Origin: Burkholderiales bacterium
Lineage (GTDB): Bacteria; Pseudomonadota; Gammaproteobacteria; Burkholderiales; SG8-41
Assembly (NCBI GenBank): GCA_019635015.1
Contig: JAHCAG010000013.1
Span: 37,932-101,931 of the forward strand
Direction: 5' to 3'
DNA length: 64,000 bases
The notes beneath the pieces are model-generated. The model did no database searches. It saw only the letters and a list, made by a program, of their open reading frames with translations, and had not been told where the DNA came from. Shown here piece after piece: positions 52,770 through 63,735 of the stretch. The number at the start of each line of letters is the position of its first letter. Positions within the stretch are counted from its first letter, which is position 1. Position numbers and translations under genes: made by a program.

Positions 52770-54110
52770 ATGAAACCCACCGTAGTCATCGTCGGCCGCC
52801 CCAATGTCGGCAAATCGACTTTGTTCAACCGCCTGACCCGCAGCCGCGATGCCATCGTTGCCGATGCGCCTGGAATCACCCGCGACCGCCACTATGGCGA
52901 GGGGCGGGTCGGGGGCAAACCCTATCTGGTGGTCGATACCGGCGGCTTCGAGCCGGTAGCCAAGGATGGCATATTTCACCAAATGGCGCGCCAGGCCAGG
53001 CAGGCCGTGGACGAGGCGGATGTGGTGCTGTTCGTAGTGGACGCACGTGTCGGACTGACTGCCCAGGATCGTGAGGTCGGCGCCGAATTGCGGCGCAGCG
53101 GCCGCCGGATCTGGCTGGTGGTGAACAAGGCGGAAGGCATGGTGCGGGCGACGGTGACCGCCGATTTTCACGCACTGGGCCTGGGGGAGCCGCTGGCGAT
53201 ATCAGCAGAACACGGTGAATATGTCAGCGACTTGATGGAACTCGTGCTCGCAGATTTTCCGGAGCCCTCATCCGAATCGGATGATGCGGAGAAGCATCCG
53301 AAAATCGCGATTGTCGGGCGACCGAATGTCGGCAAATCAACACTGGTCAATGCACTGCTCGGCGAGGAGCGGGTCGTCGTGTTCGACCAGCCCGGCACCA
53401 CGCGGGATTCGATTTACATTGATTTCGAGCGTGGCGGCAAACGTTACACCCTGATTGACACCGCGGGCATGCGCAAGCGCGGCCGTGTCGATGAAGCGGC
53501 CGAGAAGTTCTCCGTGGTCAAGACCCTGCAGTCGATCACCGATGCCAATGTCGTCATTCTGGTGCTCGACGCACGACAGGAGATTTCCGAGCAGGACGCG
53601 CATATTGCCGGGTTCATCCTCGATGCCGGCCGTGCACTGGTGGTGGCGGTGAACAAGTGGGAAGGTCTTGAGGAGGCGCAGCGGGAGCAGGTGAAACGGG
53701 ACGGCGCGCGCAAGCTCGGCTTTCTCAACTTCGCGCGTTTCCACTTCATCTCGGCGCTGCAGGGGCAGGGGATCGGCGCCGTGCTGGGCTCGGCGGATGC
53801 CGCCTATGCCGCTGCCATGTCCAGCCTGCCGACGCCGCGATTGACCCGGGCCTTGCAGATGGCGGTCCAGCAGCAGCAGCCGCCACGGGCCGGCATGGTC
53901 AGGCCCAAGCTGCGCTACGCCCACCAAGGGGGGCACAACCCACCACGGATCATCATTCACGGCTCGGCGCTGGAACGGGTGCCCGATACCTATCGCCGTT
54001 ACCTGGAACGATTCTTCAGGGATGCGTTCAAACTCACGGGTACGCCGCTCCGGGTAGAGTTCAAAAGCGCGCGCAATCCATATGCCAGGGGTGATGCAAA
54101 ACGCAGCTAA
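52770..54110 (+). CDS. der: GTPase Der (EngA)
   Basis: Essential ribosome-assembly GTPase for the 50S subunit, made of two tandem G domains and a KH-like domain (446 residues). Domain 1 has GRPNVGKST at residue 8 and DTGGF; domain 2 has a second GRPNVGKST (codons near 53317), DTAGM and NKWE. The C-terminal part ends in [11 protein letters not shown], as in the family. It is followed by hfq after 67 bases. Confidence 0.98.
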   Translation: MKPTVVIVGRPNVGKSTLFNRLTRSRDAIVADAPGITRDRHYGEGRVGGKPYLVVDTGGFEPVAKDGIFHQMARQARQAVDEADVVLFVVDARVGLTAQDREVGAELRRSGRRIWLVVNKAEGMVRATVTADFHALGLGEPLAISAEHGEYVSDLMELVLADFPEPSSESDDAEKHPKIAIVGRPNVGKSTLVNALLGEERVVVFDQPGTTRDSIYIDFERGGKRYTLIDTAGMRKRGRVDEAAEKFSVVKTLQSITDANVVILVLDARQEISEQDAHIAGFILDAGRALVVAVNKWEGLEEAQREQVKRDGARKLGFLNFARFHFISALQGQGIGAVLGSADAAYAAAMSSLPTPRLTRALQMAVQQQQPPRAGMVRPKLRYAHQGGHNPPRIIIHGSALERVPDTYRRYLERFFRDAFKLTGTPLRVEFKSARNPYARGDAKRS

Positions 54111-54177
54111 CTCTATGGCCAGACGCAGAAAATTAGGCTAGAGTGACCTTTCCAATAACTACAACCCAGAGGGTGCC

Positions 54178-54417
54178 ATGAGTAATAAAGGGCAGCTGCT
54201 ACAAGACCCGTTCCTGAATGCATTGCGCAAGGAACACATTCCCGTCTCGATTTATCTCGTCAACGGCATCAAACTGCAGGGCCAGGTCGATTCCTTCGAC
54301 CAGTACGTGGTACTGCTCAAAAATACCGTGACCCAGATGGTCTACAAACACGCCATCTCGACCGTGGTGCCGGCACGGGCAGTCAGCCTTCAGGCTGATG
54401 AAAAGCAAGATAAATAA
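54178..54417 (+). CDS. hfq: RNA chaperone Hfq
   Basis: A 79-residue Sm-like hexamer subunit that pairs small RNAs with mRNAs. Sm1 ([20 protein letters not shown]), [10 protein letters not shown] and Sm2 YKHAIST are all present; the C-terminal tail is short. A GAGGG site (54168-54172) lies before the ATG. The der-hfq-hflX-hflK-hflC order is conserved in Betaproteobacteria. The last codons and the following gap are AT-rich. Confidence 0.99.
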   Translation: MSNKGQLLQDPFLNALRKEHIPVSIYLVNGIKLQGQVDSFDQYVVLLKNTVTQMVYKHAISTVVPARAVSLQADEKQDK

Positions 54418-54439
54418 TTGATTTTATTGAACATTATTG

Positions 54440-55558
54440 ATGTTTGATCGTCCGGGTAGCGGCACATCGGCGGTGCTTGTCGCGCTCGATCTGGGCGATC
54501 CGGATTACGCCGAAAGCCTCGAAGAGCTGCAACTGCTGGCGCGCAGCGCCGGCGTAGCTGCCGTGGCCGTCATACGGGGGCGCCGCGACCGGCCGGATCC
54601 CGCGCTTTATGCCGGCAAGGGCAAGGTCGACGAAATCGCCGATACGGTCCGGGAGAATGGCGCCTCGGTGGTCATTTTCAATCATGCCCTGAGCCCGATC
54701 CAGGAGCGCAACCTGGAACGCAAGCTGGCCTGTCGCGTCATTGACCGTACCAGCCTGATCCTCGACATCTTTGCCCAGCGCGCGCGCAGCCATGAAGGCA
54801 AGCTCCAGGTCGAACTGGCGCAGCTCGAACACCTGGCGACGCGGCTGGTCCGCGGCTGGAGCCACCTTGAGCGGCAGCGCGGCGGTATCGGCATGCGCGG
54901 CCCCGGCGAGACACAGCTGGAAACCGATCGCCGCCTGCTCGGCAAGCGGGTCAAAATGCTCAAGGAAAAACTGGCAAGGGTGCGTGCCCAGCATGCGACC
55001 CAGCGACGTTCACGCTCGCGCGCCCACGTATTCTCGGTTTCGCTGGTTGGTTATACCAATGCCGGCAAATCGACCCTTTTTAACCGGCTGACACGTGCCG
55101 ATGCCTATGCCGCCGACCAGTTGTTTGCGACCCTGGATACCACGACCCGCCGCCTCGGCGGCATCGAGGGTGCGTCAGTGGTGATTTCCGATACCGTCGG
55201 TTTCATCCGCCACCTGCCGCACACCCTGGTCGATTCGTTCCGGGCGACACTGGAGGAAACCGTGCATGCAGATCTGCTGCTGCATGTCGTGGACGCGGGC
55301 AGTCCTGATCGCGATGCGCAGATTGCCGCGGTGAACGGTGTGCTGTCCGAGATTGGTGCCGACCCGGTGCCGCAGATCATGGTCTTCAACAAGATCGATC
55401 GTACCGCTCTGGAACCGCGGGCCGAGAGGAATGAATATGCTAGAATTTCCCGCCTCTGGTTGAGTGCGCTGACAGGTGACGGAGTCGACCTGCTGCGTGC
55501 GGCCATCGGTGAATACGCACTGGACGCGGCGCGCCCAGTCCAACCTGAAGCTGCCTGA
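54440..55558 (+). CDS. hflX: GTPase HflX
   Basis: Ribosome-associated GTPase (372 residues) that splits stalled or heat-damaged 70S ribosomes. An N-terminal HflX domain (YAGKGKVDEI and RGPGETQLETDRR) is followed by the G domain with GYTNAGKSTLFN, DTVGF and NKID. The start is ATG 54440, without a Shine-Dalgarno site but in an AT-rich stretch, 22 bases after hfq; TTG at 54437 is an alternative. It is probably co-transcribed with hfq. Confidence 0.96.
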   Translation: MFDRPGSGTSAVLVALDLGDPDYAESLEELQLLARSAGVAAVAVIRGRRDRPDPALYAGKGKVDEIADTVRENGASVVIFNHALSPIQERNLERKLACRVIDRTSLILDIFAQRARSHEGKLQVELAQLEHLATRLVRGWSHLERQRGGIGMRGPGETQLETDRRLLGKRVKMLKEKLARVRAQHATQRRSRSRAHVFSVSLVGYTNAGKSTLFNRLTRADAYAADQLFATLDTTTRRLGGIEGASVVISDTVGFIRHLPHTLVDSFRATLEETVHADLLLHVVDAGSPDRDAQIAAVNGVLSEIGADPVPQIMVFNKIDRTALEPRAERNEYARISRLWLSALTGDGVDLLRAAIGEYALDAARPVQPEAA

Positions 55559-55575
55559 TCATCCTGTCTGACCCA

Positions 55576-56841
55576 ATGACCGAAACTTTCCTGAGCTTCC
55601 GTGAACGCCTGAAGAACGGCCTGGCCCGAATGCTGGCGCCACTGCTGTCCCTGAACGACCCGCAATGGGGGCGCCGTCCCGGCGGTGGCAACCAGGGACC
55701 GCCCGATCTGGACGAAATCTGGCGCAATCTGAACCGCAAGCTGAACCGGCTGCTCGGCGGCAAGGGCGGTGGCGGTGACGGCCGTGATGGCGGCGCTGCG
55801 GGCGGCGGCGGACCTTCACCCGGAGCAGTCGGTGGCGGTGCCGGCCTGCTGGTCGGTCTTGTCGTCGTGGTCTGGCTTGCGAGTGGCTTCTACATCGTCA
55901 ACGAAGGCCAGGAAGGCGTGGTGCTGCGCTTCGGGAAATTCGTGGAAACCACACAGCCTGGACCGCGCTGGCATCTGCCGTATCCGGTCGAATCGGCCGA
56001 GGTCGTCAACGTCAAGCAGGTGCGCGAAGTTGCGGTGGGCTATCGCAACAACGTCAAGAGCAAGGTGCTGAAGGAATCGCTGATGCTCACCGACGACGAG
56101 AATATCGTCGATGTGCAGTTTGCCGTCCAGTACGTGCTGAAAAGCCCGAACGACTACCTGTTCAACCATCGTTCGCCCGACGATTCGGTGCTGCAATCCG
56201 CGGAAACAGCCATCCGCGAAATCGTCGGCAAAAGCAGCATGGATTTCGTGATATTCGAAGGCCGGGCGGAGGTCGCCGCACGGGTGCAGAAACTGATGCA
56301 GGGAATCCTTGACCGTTACGGCACCGGCATCAGCATCAGCAAGGTGACCATGCAGAATGCGCAGCCGCCGGAGCAGGTGCAGGCGGCGTTCGATGACGCG
56401 GTGAAGGCCGGGCAGGACCGCGAGCGCCAGAAAAATGAAGGTGAGGCCTACGCCAACGATGTGATCCCGCGTGCCCGAGGCATGGCCGCGCGGCTGATCC
56501 AGGAGGCCGAGGGTTATCGCAGCAGGGTGATCGAACAGTCCCAGGGTGATGCATCGCGCTTCCGCCAGATTGTTGCCGAATACAACAAGGCGCCGCAGGT
56601 GACCCGTGACCGCCTTTATATCGACGCAATGCAGCAGATCATGAGCAATACCAGCAAGGTCCTGATTGACCAGAAGAGCGGCGGGAATCTGCTGTACCTG
56701 CCGCTGGACAAGCTGATGCAGTCCCAGTCCGGCAATGCCGGAGAAACTGCCGTGATCAAGCCGCCGGAAACCGCTCCGGCAGATGGCAATGCGCGCGGCC
56801 GCGAAGCCTTCCGCAGCCGTGACCGGGAGGTGCGCCAATGA
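55576..56841 (+). CDS. hflK: SPFH protein HflK, FtsH protease modulator
   Basis: Membrane protein (421 residues) that with HflC forms a cage around FtsH and restrains its proteolysis. A long Gly-rich N-terminal region (GGKGGGGDGRDGGAAGGGG) leads to one membrane helix (about residues 93-108) and then the SPFH/prohibitin domain (VNEGQEGVVLRFGKF) and a coiled coil. The Gly-rich segment before the helix is typical of HflK. It overlaps hflC (ATGA). Confidence 0.96.
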   Translation: MTETFLSFRERLKNGLARMLAPLLSLNDPQWGRRPGGGNQGPPDLDEIWRNLNRKLNRLLGGKGGGGDGRDGGAAGGGGPSPGAVGGGAGLLVGLVVVVWLASGFYIVNEGQEGVVLRFGKFVETTQPGPRWHLPYPVESAEVVNVKQVREVAVGYRNNVKSKVLKESLMLTDDENIVDVQFAVQYVLKSPNDYLFNHRSPDDSVLQSAETAIREIVGKSSMDFVIFEGRAEVAARVQKLMQGILDRYGTGISISKVTMQNAQPPEQVQAAFDDAVKAGQDRERQKNEGEAYANDVIPRARGMAARLIQEAEGYRSRVIEQSQGDASRFRQIVAEYNKAPQVTRDRLYIDAMQQIMSNTSKVLIDQKSGGNLLYLPLDKLMQSQSGNAGETAVIKPPETAPADGNARGREAFRSRDREVRQ

Positions 56842-57719
56842 AACAGAATTTCGGAGGGATCGTGGTCGGCGCGGTGGTCCTGGCGCTGATTGTGGCGATG
56901 TCGATGTTCGTTGTTGACCAGCGCCAGAATGCGATCGTGTTCAGGCTGGGCGAGGTGATCTCGATCAAGCGCGATCCCGGCCTGTATTTCAAGGTGCCGC
57001 TGCTCGACAATGTGCGTTTCTTCGACGTGCGCATCCTGACCATTGACACTCCGGAGCCGGAGCGTTTCCTGACTTCGGAAAAGAAGAACGTGCTGGTCGA
57101 CCTGTTCGTGAAGTGGCGCATCACCGACGTGCGCAGCTATTTCACCTCGGTCGGCGGCGATGAATCGCGTGCGCAGACCCGCCTGTTGCAGACGATCAAT
57201 GACGGCCTGCGCGCCGAATTCGGCAACCGCACGGTGCATGACGTGGTCTCCGGCGAGCGCGACAAGATCATGGACCTGATGCGCAACAAGGCCAACGAGG
57301 ATGCGGTCAAGATCGGTGTCGAGGTGCTGGACGTGCGCCTCAAGCGTGTCGACCTGCCGCAGGAAGTCAGTGAGTCGGTCTATCGCCGGATGGAAGCCGA
57401 ACGCAAGCGGGTGGCCAATGAACTGCGATCGACCGGTGGCGCCGAATCGGAAAAGATCCGTGCCGATGCCGACAGGCAGCGCGAGGTCATCCTGGCGGAA
57501 GCATACCGCGATGCGCAGCGCATCAAGGGTGAGGGTGACGCCAGGGCCGCCGCGAACTATGCCAGGGCCTACGAAATCAATCCCGAGTTCTATGCGTTCT
57601 ACCGCAGCCTCGAGGCCTACCGGGCGAGTTTCAGGAACAGGAGCGACATCCTCGTCCTGGAACCCAATTCGGAATTTTTCAGATACCTGAAATCAGGCGG
57701 CAAAACCGGCGGCAAATGA
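56838..57719 (+). CDS. hflC: SPFH protein HflC, FtsH protease modulator
   Basis: Partner of HflK (293 residues). It has a single N-terminal membrane helix (about residues 8-26, VVGAVVLALIVAMSMFVV) followed by the SPFH domain (VDQRQNAIVFRLGEVI). The coiled-coil region includes RVANELRSTGGAESEKIRAD. The start overlaps the hflK stop, so the two are coupled and probably made in equal amounts. Confidence 0.97.
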   Translation: MKQNFGGIVVGAVVLALIVAMSMFVVDQRQNAIVFRLGEVISIKRDPGLYFKVPLLDNVRFFDVRILTIDTPEPERFLTSEKKNVLVDLFVKWRITDVRSYFTSVGGDESRAQTRLLQTINDGLRAEFGNRTVHDVVSGERDKIMDLMRNKANEDAVKIGVEVLDVRLKRVDLPQEVSESVYRRMEAERKRVANELRSTGGAESEKIRADADRQREVILAEAYRDAQRIKGEGDARAAANYARAYEINPEFYAFYRSLEAYRASFRNRSDILVLEPNSEFFRYLKSGGKTGGK

Positions 57720-57764
57720 CCGGCAACTCCGGTCCGTTTGCCGCGGCGGCCGGATCACCGGCGC

Positions 57765-57953
57765 ATGGCTGACAGCCTGCTTGCGGCGGTGGCCCTGATG
57801 CTGGTGATCGAAGGGCTGCTCCCGTTCCTGATGCCGGCTGCCTGGCGGGACACCTTCCGGCGGCTGATCGAACTGAGCGACGGCCAGTTGCGTTTCATCG
57901 GACTGGCGTCGATGCTGGCCGGGCTGGCGCTGCTGTACTTTGCGCTGCACTGA
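57765..57953 (+). CDS. DUF2065 small membrane protein (YjeT-like)
   Basis: A 62-residue protein with two hydrophobic helices (LLAAVALMLVIEGLLPFLMP and GLASMLAGLALLYFAL) joined by RDTFRRLIELSDGQLR. This is the DUF2065 family, found between hflC and hisZ/purA in many Proteobacteria, with unknown function. The start at ATG 57765 gives the standard N-terminus ADSLLAAVALML; an in-frame upstream ATG at 57738 would add nine basic residues. Confidence 0.9.
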   Translation: MADSLLAAVALMLVIEGLLPFLMPAAWRDTFRRLIELSDGQLRFIGLASMLAGLALLYFALH

Positions 57954-58011
57954 TTCCCCAAACTTCTATAATGCGCGTTTTGCGCCATAACGCGCCCTGA
58001 ACTACCACGCC

Positions 58012-59172
58012 ATGAGAACTTGGCTGCTGCCTGAATACATCGAGGACGTCCTGCCCGACGAAGCGCGCCGGGTAGAGCGCGTGCGCCGGCTGATCCTGGA
58101 TGATTTTGCGGTCCATGGTTACGAACTGGTGATGCCGCCGCTGCTCGAGTACGTGGATTCCCTGCTGACCGGCACCGGGCACGACCTGGATCTGCAGACC
58201 TTCAAGCTGGTCGACCAGCTGTCGGGGCGGATGCTAGGCGTGCGCGCGGACATCACGCCTCAGGTGGCGCGCATCGACGCGCACCTGCTCAACCGCGGCG
58301 GCGTGACCCGCCTGTGTTATGCGGGAAGCGTGCTGCGCACGCGGCCGGACGGACTGAACCGCACGCGGGAGCCGCTGCAGATCGGCGCCGAGATCTACGG
58401 CCACGGCGGCATCGAGAGCGATGTCGAAGTGCAGCGCCTGATGCTGCGCGCCCTGCGCCTCGCGGGAGTTCGCGAAATCTCGCTGGATATCGGCCATGTC
58501 GCCGTGTTTCGCGCCCTGTTGCGCCGTGCGCGGGCATCTCGGGAGCTGGAATCCGGTTTGTTCCAGGCGATGCAGGCCAAGGATGCGCCGGCGATCACCG
58601 CGCTGGCGCGCGGCCTGGATCGCGTTACCCGCGACGCACTGGCTGCCTTGCCGGGACTGTATGGCGGGCCGGAGGTGCTGGCGCGGGCGCGCCGGGTGCT
58701 TCCGGCGCTGCCGGAAATTCGCGCCGCCTTGCGTGACCTTGCGGCATTGTCCCGGCAATTCGCCGACCTGGTGCCGATCCGCAGTTTCGATCTCGGCGAA
58801 TTGCGCGGTTACCACTACCACAGCGGCGTCGTGTTTGCGGCCTATGCGAATGCGCGTCCCAATGCCCTCGCGCAGGGTGGACGCTACGACGAGGTGGGCA
58901 AGGCTTTCGGCCGTGCGCGTCCGGCGACCGGTTTCAGCATGGACCTGCGTGAGCTGGTGGCCGCGGGTGGCGACGCCTCGCGCCCGTCACGGGTCCTGGC
59001 GCCGTACCGGCCGGGCGACCGCGCCCTGCAGCAGCGTATTGCGACCCTGCGCGGCCGGGGTGTGGTGGTGGTCGAGGAGTTGCCCGGGCATGCCCGCCAT
59101 CGCGCTGAGCTGTGCTGCGAGAGGGAACTGGTGCAACGCAAAGGGCGCTGGGTTATCCAGAAAACCGCTTAG
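58012..59172 (+). CDS. hisZ: ATP phosphoribosyltransferase regulatory subunit
   Basis: A 386-residue histidyl-tRNA-synthetase paralog that forms the octameric first enzyme of histidine biosynthesis with the short HisG. It has class II synthetase-like motifs (EYVDSLLTGTGHDLDLQTFK and LRGYHYHSGVVFAAY) but lacks the anticodon-binding domain. Its presence implies a short HisG elsewhere. It precedes purA, as in most Betaproteobacteria. The gene ends in an AT-rich island. Confidence 0.95.
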   Translation: MRTWLLPEYIEDVLPDEARRVERVRRLILDDFAVHGYELVMPPLLEYVDSLLTGTGHDLDLQTFKLVDQLSGRMLGVRADITPQVARIDAHLLNRGGVTRLCYAGSVLRTRPDGLNRTREPLQIGAEIYGHGGIESDVEVQRLMLRALRLAGVREISLDIGHVAVFRALLRRARASRELESGLFQAMQAKDAPAITALARGLDRVTRDALAALPGLYGGPEVLARARRVLPALPEIRAALRDLAALSRQFADLVPIRSFDLGELRGYHYHSGVVFAAYANARPNALAQGGRYDEVGKAFGRARPATGFSMDLRELVAAGGDASRPSRVLAPYRPGDRALQQRIATLRGRGVVVVEELPGHARHRAELCCERELVQRKGRWVIQKTA

Positions 59173-59193
59173 ATTTTAACTTTAACTTATTGA

Positions 59194-59206
59194 TTTTAAA
59201 CAAATA
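59194..59206 (+). repeat. AT-rich junction element, copy 4 (hisZ-purA)
   Basis: TTTTAAACAAATA, followed by GTATATT. It lies 22 bases after the hisZ stop and is within a 45-base AT-rich island (59171-59215). TATATT could also serve as a -10 box for purA, but no -35 partner is well placed. Confidence 0.5.
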
Positions 59207-59207
59207 G

Positions 59208-60545
<1,338 letters not shown>

Positions 60546-60549
60546 AAAC

Positions 60550-60585
60550 AAAAAGGGCGCTGTGCCGATGCACTGCGCCCTTTTT
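60550..60585. terminator. Bidirectional terminator shared by purA and tRNA-Leu(CAG)
   Basis: AAAAAGGGCGC (60550-60560) and GCGCCCTTTTT (60575-60585) pair, with GTGC/GCAC extending the stem. A and T tracts flank it on both sides, so it can end purA on the + strand and the tRNA-Leu transcript on the - strand. Confidence 0.9.
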
Positions 60586-60607
60586 CAACTGCGGTCCTGC
60601 TTGATGC

Positions 60608-60692
60608 TGGTGCCCAGAAGAGGACTCGAACCTCCACGGTGTTACCCGCCAGTACCTGAAACTGGTGCGTCTACCAATTCCGCCATCTGGGC
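60608..60692 (-). tRNA. tRNA-Leu (anticodon CAG)
   Basis: An 85-base class II tRNA on the - strand: acceptor GCCCAGA/TCTGGGC, anticodon stem CCAGT/ACTGG around TTCAGGT (CAG), variable arm, T-loop GTTCGAGTC, discriminator A and encoded CCA. It reads CUG, the main leucine codon of such genomes. It is transcribed against the flanking genes. Confidence 0.97.
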
Positions 60693-60704
60693 AATGAGGG
60701 CGGG

Positions 60705-60733
60705 ATTCTAGCTTATGAAAGAATATTCTTCAA
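60705..60733 (-). promoter_or_regulatory. Sigma-70 promoter of tRNA-Leu(CAG), abutting the rnr start
   Basis: On the - strand TTGAAG (60728-60733) and TAGAAT (60705-60710) are separated by 17 bases. The -35 box ends at the base before the rnr ATG on the other strand. A perfect 12-base palindrome AAGAATATTCTT (60719-60730) lies in the spacer and could serve as a binding site. Confidence 0.75.
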
Positions 60734-62914
60734 ATGAAAAAACCTAAAAAATCCGCCGCCGGCGGGTCCGTTTCCCGGCGCGATGCCGATCCTTTCGGCG
60801 CACGCGAAGCCGGGCGTTATGAACACCCGGTGCCGAGCCGCGAACTGATCCTCGAAGTTCTCAACGAAGCCGGTGTGCCGATGGAAGAACAGGAGGTTTC
60901 CCGGCAACTGGACATCGGCAAGCGCGACCGCGAGGCCTTCGCACGGCGCATCGCCGCGATGGAACGCGATGGCCAGATCATGCGCAACCGCCGCGGCGAC
61001 CTTTGTGTCGTCGAGAAACTCGACCTGATCCGCGGCCGGGTCATCGGCCACAAGGACGGTTTCGGTTTCCTGCAGCGCGAGGAGGAAGGCCCGGACCTGT
61101 TCCTCGGTCCCCGCGAAATGCAGAAGGTGCTGCACGGCGACCGCGTGATGGCGCGCATCAGCGGCATGGATCGCCGCGGCCGGCCCGAGGGCAAGATCGT
61201 CGAAGTGCTGGAGCACGGCCAGCAGCGCCTGGTGGGGCGGTTGCGCGTCGAGCATGGCGTGACCTTCGTCACCGCCGAGGACAAGCGCATCAGCCAGGAA
61301 TTCGTGGTGCCGGCCGGCGAGGCCGGCAAGGCGAAGCCGGGGCAGGTGGTCAGCATCGAAATCATTTCGCAGCCCGGCCGCCATGCGCAGCCGCTGGCAC
61401 GCGTGGTGGAGGTGCTTGGCAACTACGCTGATCCCGGCATGGAAATCGAGATCGCGCTGCGCAAACATGCGCTGCCATGGATTTTTCCTGCGGATGCCGA
61501 GGCGCAGGCGGACAAGCTGCCGAAGGCCGTGCGCAGCACCGACCACAAGGGACGCGTCGATCTGCGCAAGATGGCGCTGGTCACCATCGACGGTGAAACC
61601 GCGCGCGATTTTGACGATGCGGTGTACTGCGAATCCGCCGGAAAGGGTTACCGGCTGGTGGTGGCCATTGCCGACGTCAGCCATTACGTGACGGCGGGCG
61701 ATGCGCTGGACGCCGAGGCGCGCAACCGCGGCAACTCGGTTTATTTTCCGAGGCGTGTCATTCCGATGCTGCCGGAGCCGCTGTCCAACGGCCTGTGTTC
61801 GATCAATCCGGACGTCGAGCGGCTGGCCATGGTCTGCGACATGCAGGTGGATGCGCACGGCAGCATCAAGCTCTATGAATTCTATCCGGCGGTGATGCTG
61901 TCGCATGCGCGCTTCACCTACACCGAAGTGGCGGAGATCCTTGCCGACCCGAAGGGCAGCGCGGCAAAAAAACGCAAGGCACTGCTGCCCAACCTCGAGG
62001 CGCTGTACAGGCTTTACCACCTGCTGGCCAAGGCCCGCGGCAAACGCGGCGCCATCGATTTCGAAACCATCGAAACCCAGATGATTTTTGACGAGGGCGG
62101 CAAGATCAGCAATATCGTGCCGGTGATCCGCAATGATGCCCACCGGCTGATCGAGGAGTGCATGCTGGCGGCCAACGTCTGCGCCTCGGATTTCCTGCAC
62201 AAGAACAACCACCCGATGCTCTACCGGGTGCATGAAGGCCCGACGCCGGAGAAACTCGGCGCATTGCGTGATTTCCTGAAGGGATTTGGCCTGCAGCTGG
62301 GCGGTGGCGACACCCCGCATGCGACCGACTATGCGAAGCTGCTGGCCAAGGTCAAGGACCGGCCGGATGCGCAGCTGCTGCAGACGGTGATGCTGCGCTC
62401 GCTGAAACAGGCGGTGTACACGCCGAAAAATGCCGGCCACTTCGGGCTGGCCTACGAGTCCTACACCCATTTCACCTCGCCGATCCGCCGGTATCCCGAC
62501 CTGCTGGTGCATCGCGCGATCAAGGCCGTGCTCGGCCGCAAGAAATACGAACCGGGCAGCTGGGAGGAACTGGGCGCGCAGTGTTCGATGACCGAGCGCC
62601 GCGCCGACGAGGCGACGCGCGATGTCACGGCCTGGCTGAAGTGTTATTACATGCGCGACCGCGTCGGCGAAGTGTTCATGGGCAGTGTCGCCGGAGTCGC
62701 CGCCTTCGGCGCCTTTGTCGCGCTCGACAATGTGTATGTCGAAGGCCTGGTGCACATCTCGGACCTGGGCAAGGATTACTTCAAGTACGACGCCGGCAAA
62801 CACGAGCTGATGGGCGAGCGCACTCACCAGCGTTACCGCCTCGGCGACCGGGTGCGTGTCAAGATTGCCCGCGTCGACCTTGACGGCGCCCGGATTGATT
62901 TTGTTCTGGCATAA
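60734..62914 (+). CDS. rnr: Ribonuclease R
   Basis: Processive 3'-5' exoribonuclease (726 residues) that degrades structured RNA and takes part in RNA quality control. Domains in order: N-terminal winged helix (MEEQEVSRQLD), two cold-shock domains (for example GHKDGFGFLQREEEGPDLFL), RNB catalytic domain with the Asp cluster in ETARDFDDAVYC, and an S1 domain ending RVDLDGARIDFVLA. The C-terminal basic tail found in Escherichia coli RNase R is absent. The ATG lacks a Shine-Dalgarno site and only 41 bases separate it from the divergent tRNA. Confidence 0.96.
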   Translation: MKKPKKSAAGGSVSRRDADPFGAREAGRYEHPVPSRELILEVLNEAGVPMEEQEVSRQLDIGKRDREAFARRIAAMERDGQIMRNRRGDLCVVEKLDLIRGRVIGHKDGFGFLQREEEGPDLFLGPREMQKVLHGDRVMARISGMDRRGRPEGKIVEVLEHGQQRLVGRLRVEHGVTFVTAEDKRISQEFVVPAGEAGKAKPGQVVSIEIISQPGRHAQPLARVVEVLGNYADPGMEIEIALRKHALPWIFPADAEAQADKLPKAVRSTDHKGRVDLRKMALVTIDGETARDFDDAVYCESAGKGYRLVVAIADVSHYVTAGDALDAEARNRGNSVYFPRRVIPMLPEPLSNGLCSINPDVERLAMVCDMQVDAHGSIKLYEFYPAVMLSHARFTYTEVAEILADPKGSAAKKRKALLPNLEALYRLYHLLAKARGKRGAIDFETIETQMIFDEGGKISNIVPVIRNDAHRLIEECMLAANVCASDFLHKNNHPMLYRVHEGPTPEKLGALRDFLKGFGLQLGGGDTPHATDYAKLLAKVKDRPDAQLLQTVMLRSLKQAVYTPKNAGHFGLAYESYTHFTSPIRRYPDLLVHRAIKAVLGRKKYEPGSWEELGAQCSMTERRADEATRDVTAWLKCYYMRDRVGEVFMGSVAGVAAFGAFVALDNVYVEGLVHISDLGKDYFKYDAGKHELMGERTHQRYRLGDRVRVKIARVDLDGARIDFVLA

Positions 62915-62921
62915 AATATCA

Positions 62922-62935
62922 TTTAAAAACAAATA
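62922..62935 (+). repeat. AT-rich junction element, copy 5 (rnr-rlmB)
   Basis: TTTAAAAACAAATA, followed by CTTGTG. It starts 8 bases after the rnr stop and ends 6 bases before the rlmB ATG. It is the best match to the shared core. Confidence 0.5.
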
Positions 62936-62941
62936 CTTGTG

Positions 62942-63682
62942 ATGTCCGAACTGCAGCTGATCCACGGTTTCCATGCCGTCACCAGCCGCCTGCGCCAGCG
63001 CGAGGGCGCGGTGCGCGAGATCTACATTGATGCTGCGCGCCGCGACCAGCGCGCGCGTGACCTGCTGGCGCTGGCGCAGTCACGCGGCGTGCGGGTTATC
63101 CCGGTGGACGCCAAGCGGCTTGATGGCATGGCTGGCCAGGCGCGCCACCAGGGGGTGGTGGCGAAAGTCGAGCCGGTGCGCATGCCGACCCACATCGAAG
63201 ACGTGCTGGACGAACTGACAGAGCCGCCGCTACTGTTGCTGCTCGACGGTGTCACCGATCCGCACAACCTTGGAGCCTGCCTGCGGGTGGCCGATGCCAT
63301 GGGCGTGCATGCGGTGATTGCGCCCAAGGATCATGCGGTCGGCCTCAACGCCACGGTGGCCAAGGTGGCCAGTGGCGCGGCGGACAGCGTGCCCTACCTG
63401 ATGGTGACCAATCTCGCGCGCAGCATGCGCGAACTGAAGGATCGTGGCATCTGGCTGATCGGTGCCGACGAACAGGCCGAAAGCGACCTCTACCGGATCA
63501 AGCTCGGCGGGCCGCTGGGCTGGGTGCTGGGTGCCGAAGGCGGGGGGCTGCGCCGGCTGACCCGCGAGACCTGCGACGAACTGGCACGGATTCCCATGCT
63601 CGGCACGGTCGAGAGCCTGAATGTGTCGGTGTCTGCCGGTATCTGCCTGGCCGAGGCAAGGCGGCAGCGGCGGCAGTCCTGA
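62942..63682 (+). CDS. rlmB: 23S rRNA (guanosine-2'-O)-methyltransferase RlmB
   Basis: SpoU/TrmH-family methyltransferase (246 residues) that modifies G2251 of 23S rRNA. An N-terminal substrate-binding domain ([19 protein letters not shown]) is followed by the trefoil-knot SPOUT domain with [30 protein letters not shown] and [18 protein letters not shown] 62942 is used; GTG 62939 is an alternative. No Shine-Dalgarno site is present and the leader is AT-rich. The pair rnr-rlmB is conserved in Beta- and Gammaproteobacteria. Confidence 0.97.
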   Translation: MSELQLIHGFHAVTSRLRQREGAVREIYIDAARRDQRARDLLALAQSRGVRVIPVDAKRLDGMAGQARHQGVVAKVEPVRMPTHIEDVLDELTEPPLLLLLDGVTDPHNLGACLRVADAMGVHAVIAPKDHAVGLNATVAKVASGAADSVPYLMVTNLARSMRELKDRGIWLIGADEQAESDLYRIKLGGPLGWVLGAEGGGLRRLTRETCDELARIPMLGTVESLNVSVSAGICLAEARRQRRQS

Positions 63683-63735
63683 ACGGCGGCCGAGCCGGCC
63701 GTTGCAGCCGGGACTGCCGGCGATGTCCCCTGGAA

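Noticed and set aside
51633..53171. 512-codon - strand frame over bamB and der
   Set aside because: It runs across two conserved genes and their gap, so it is a shadow.
60713..62974. 753-codon open frame on the - strand opposite rnr
   Set aside because: RNase R on the + strand has every family motif. The antisense frame is open because of third-position GC bias and has no recognisable domain.
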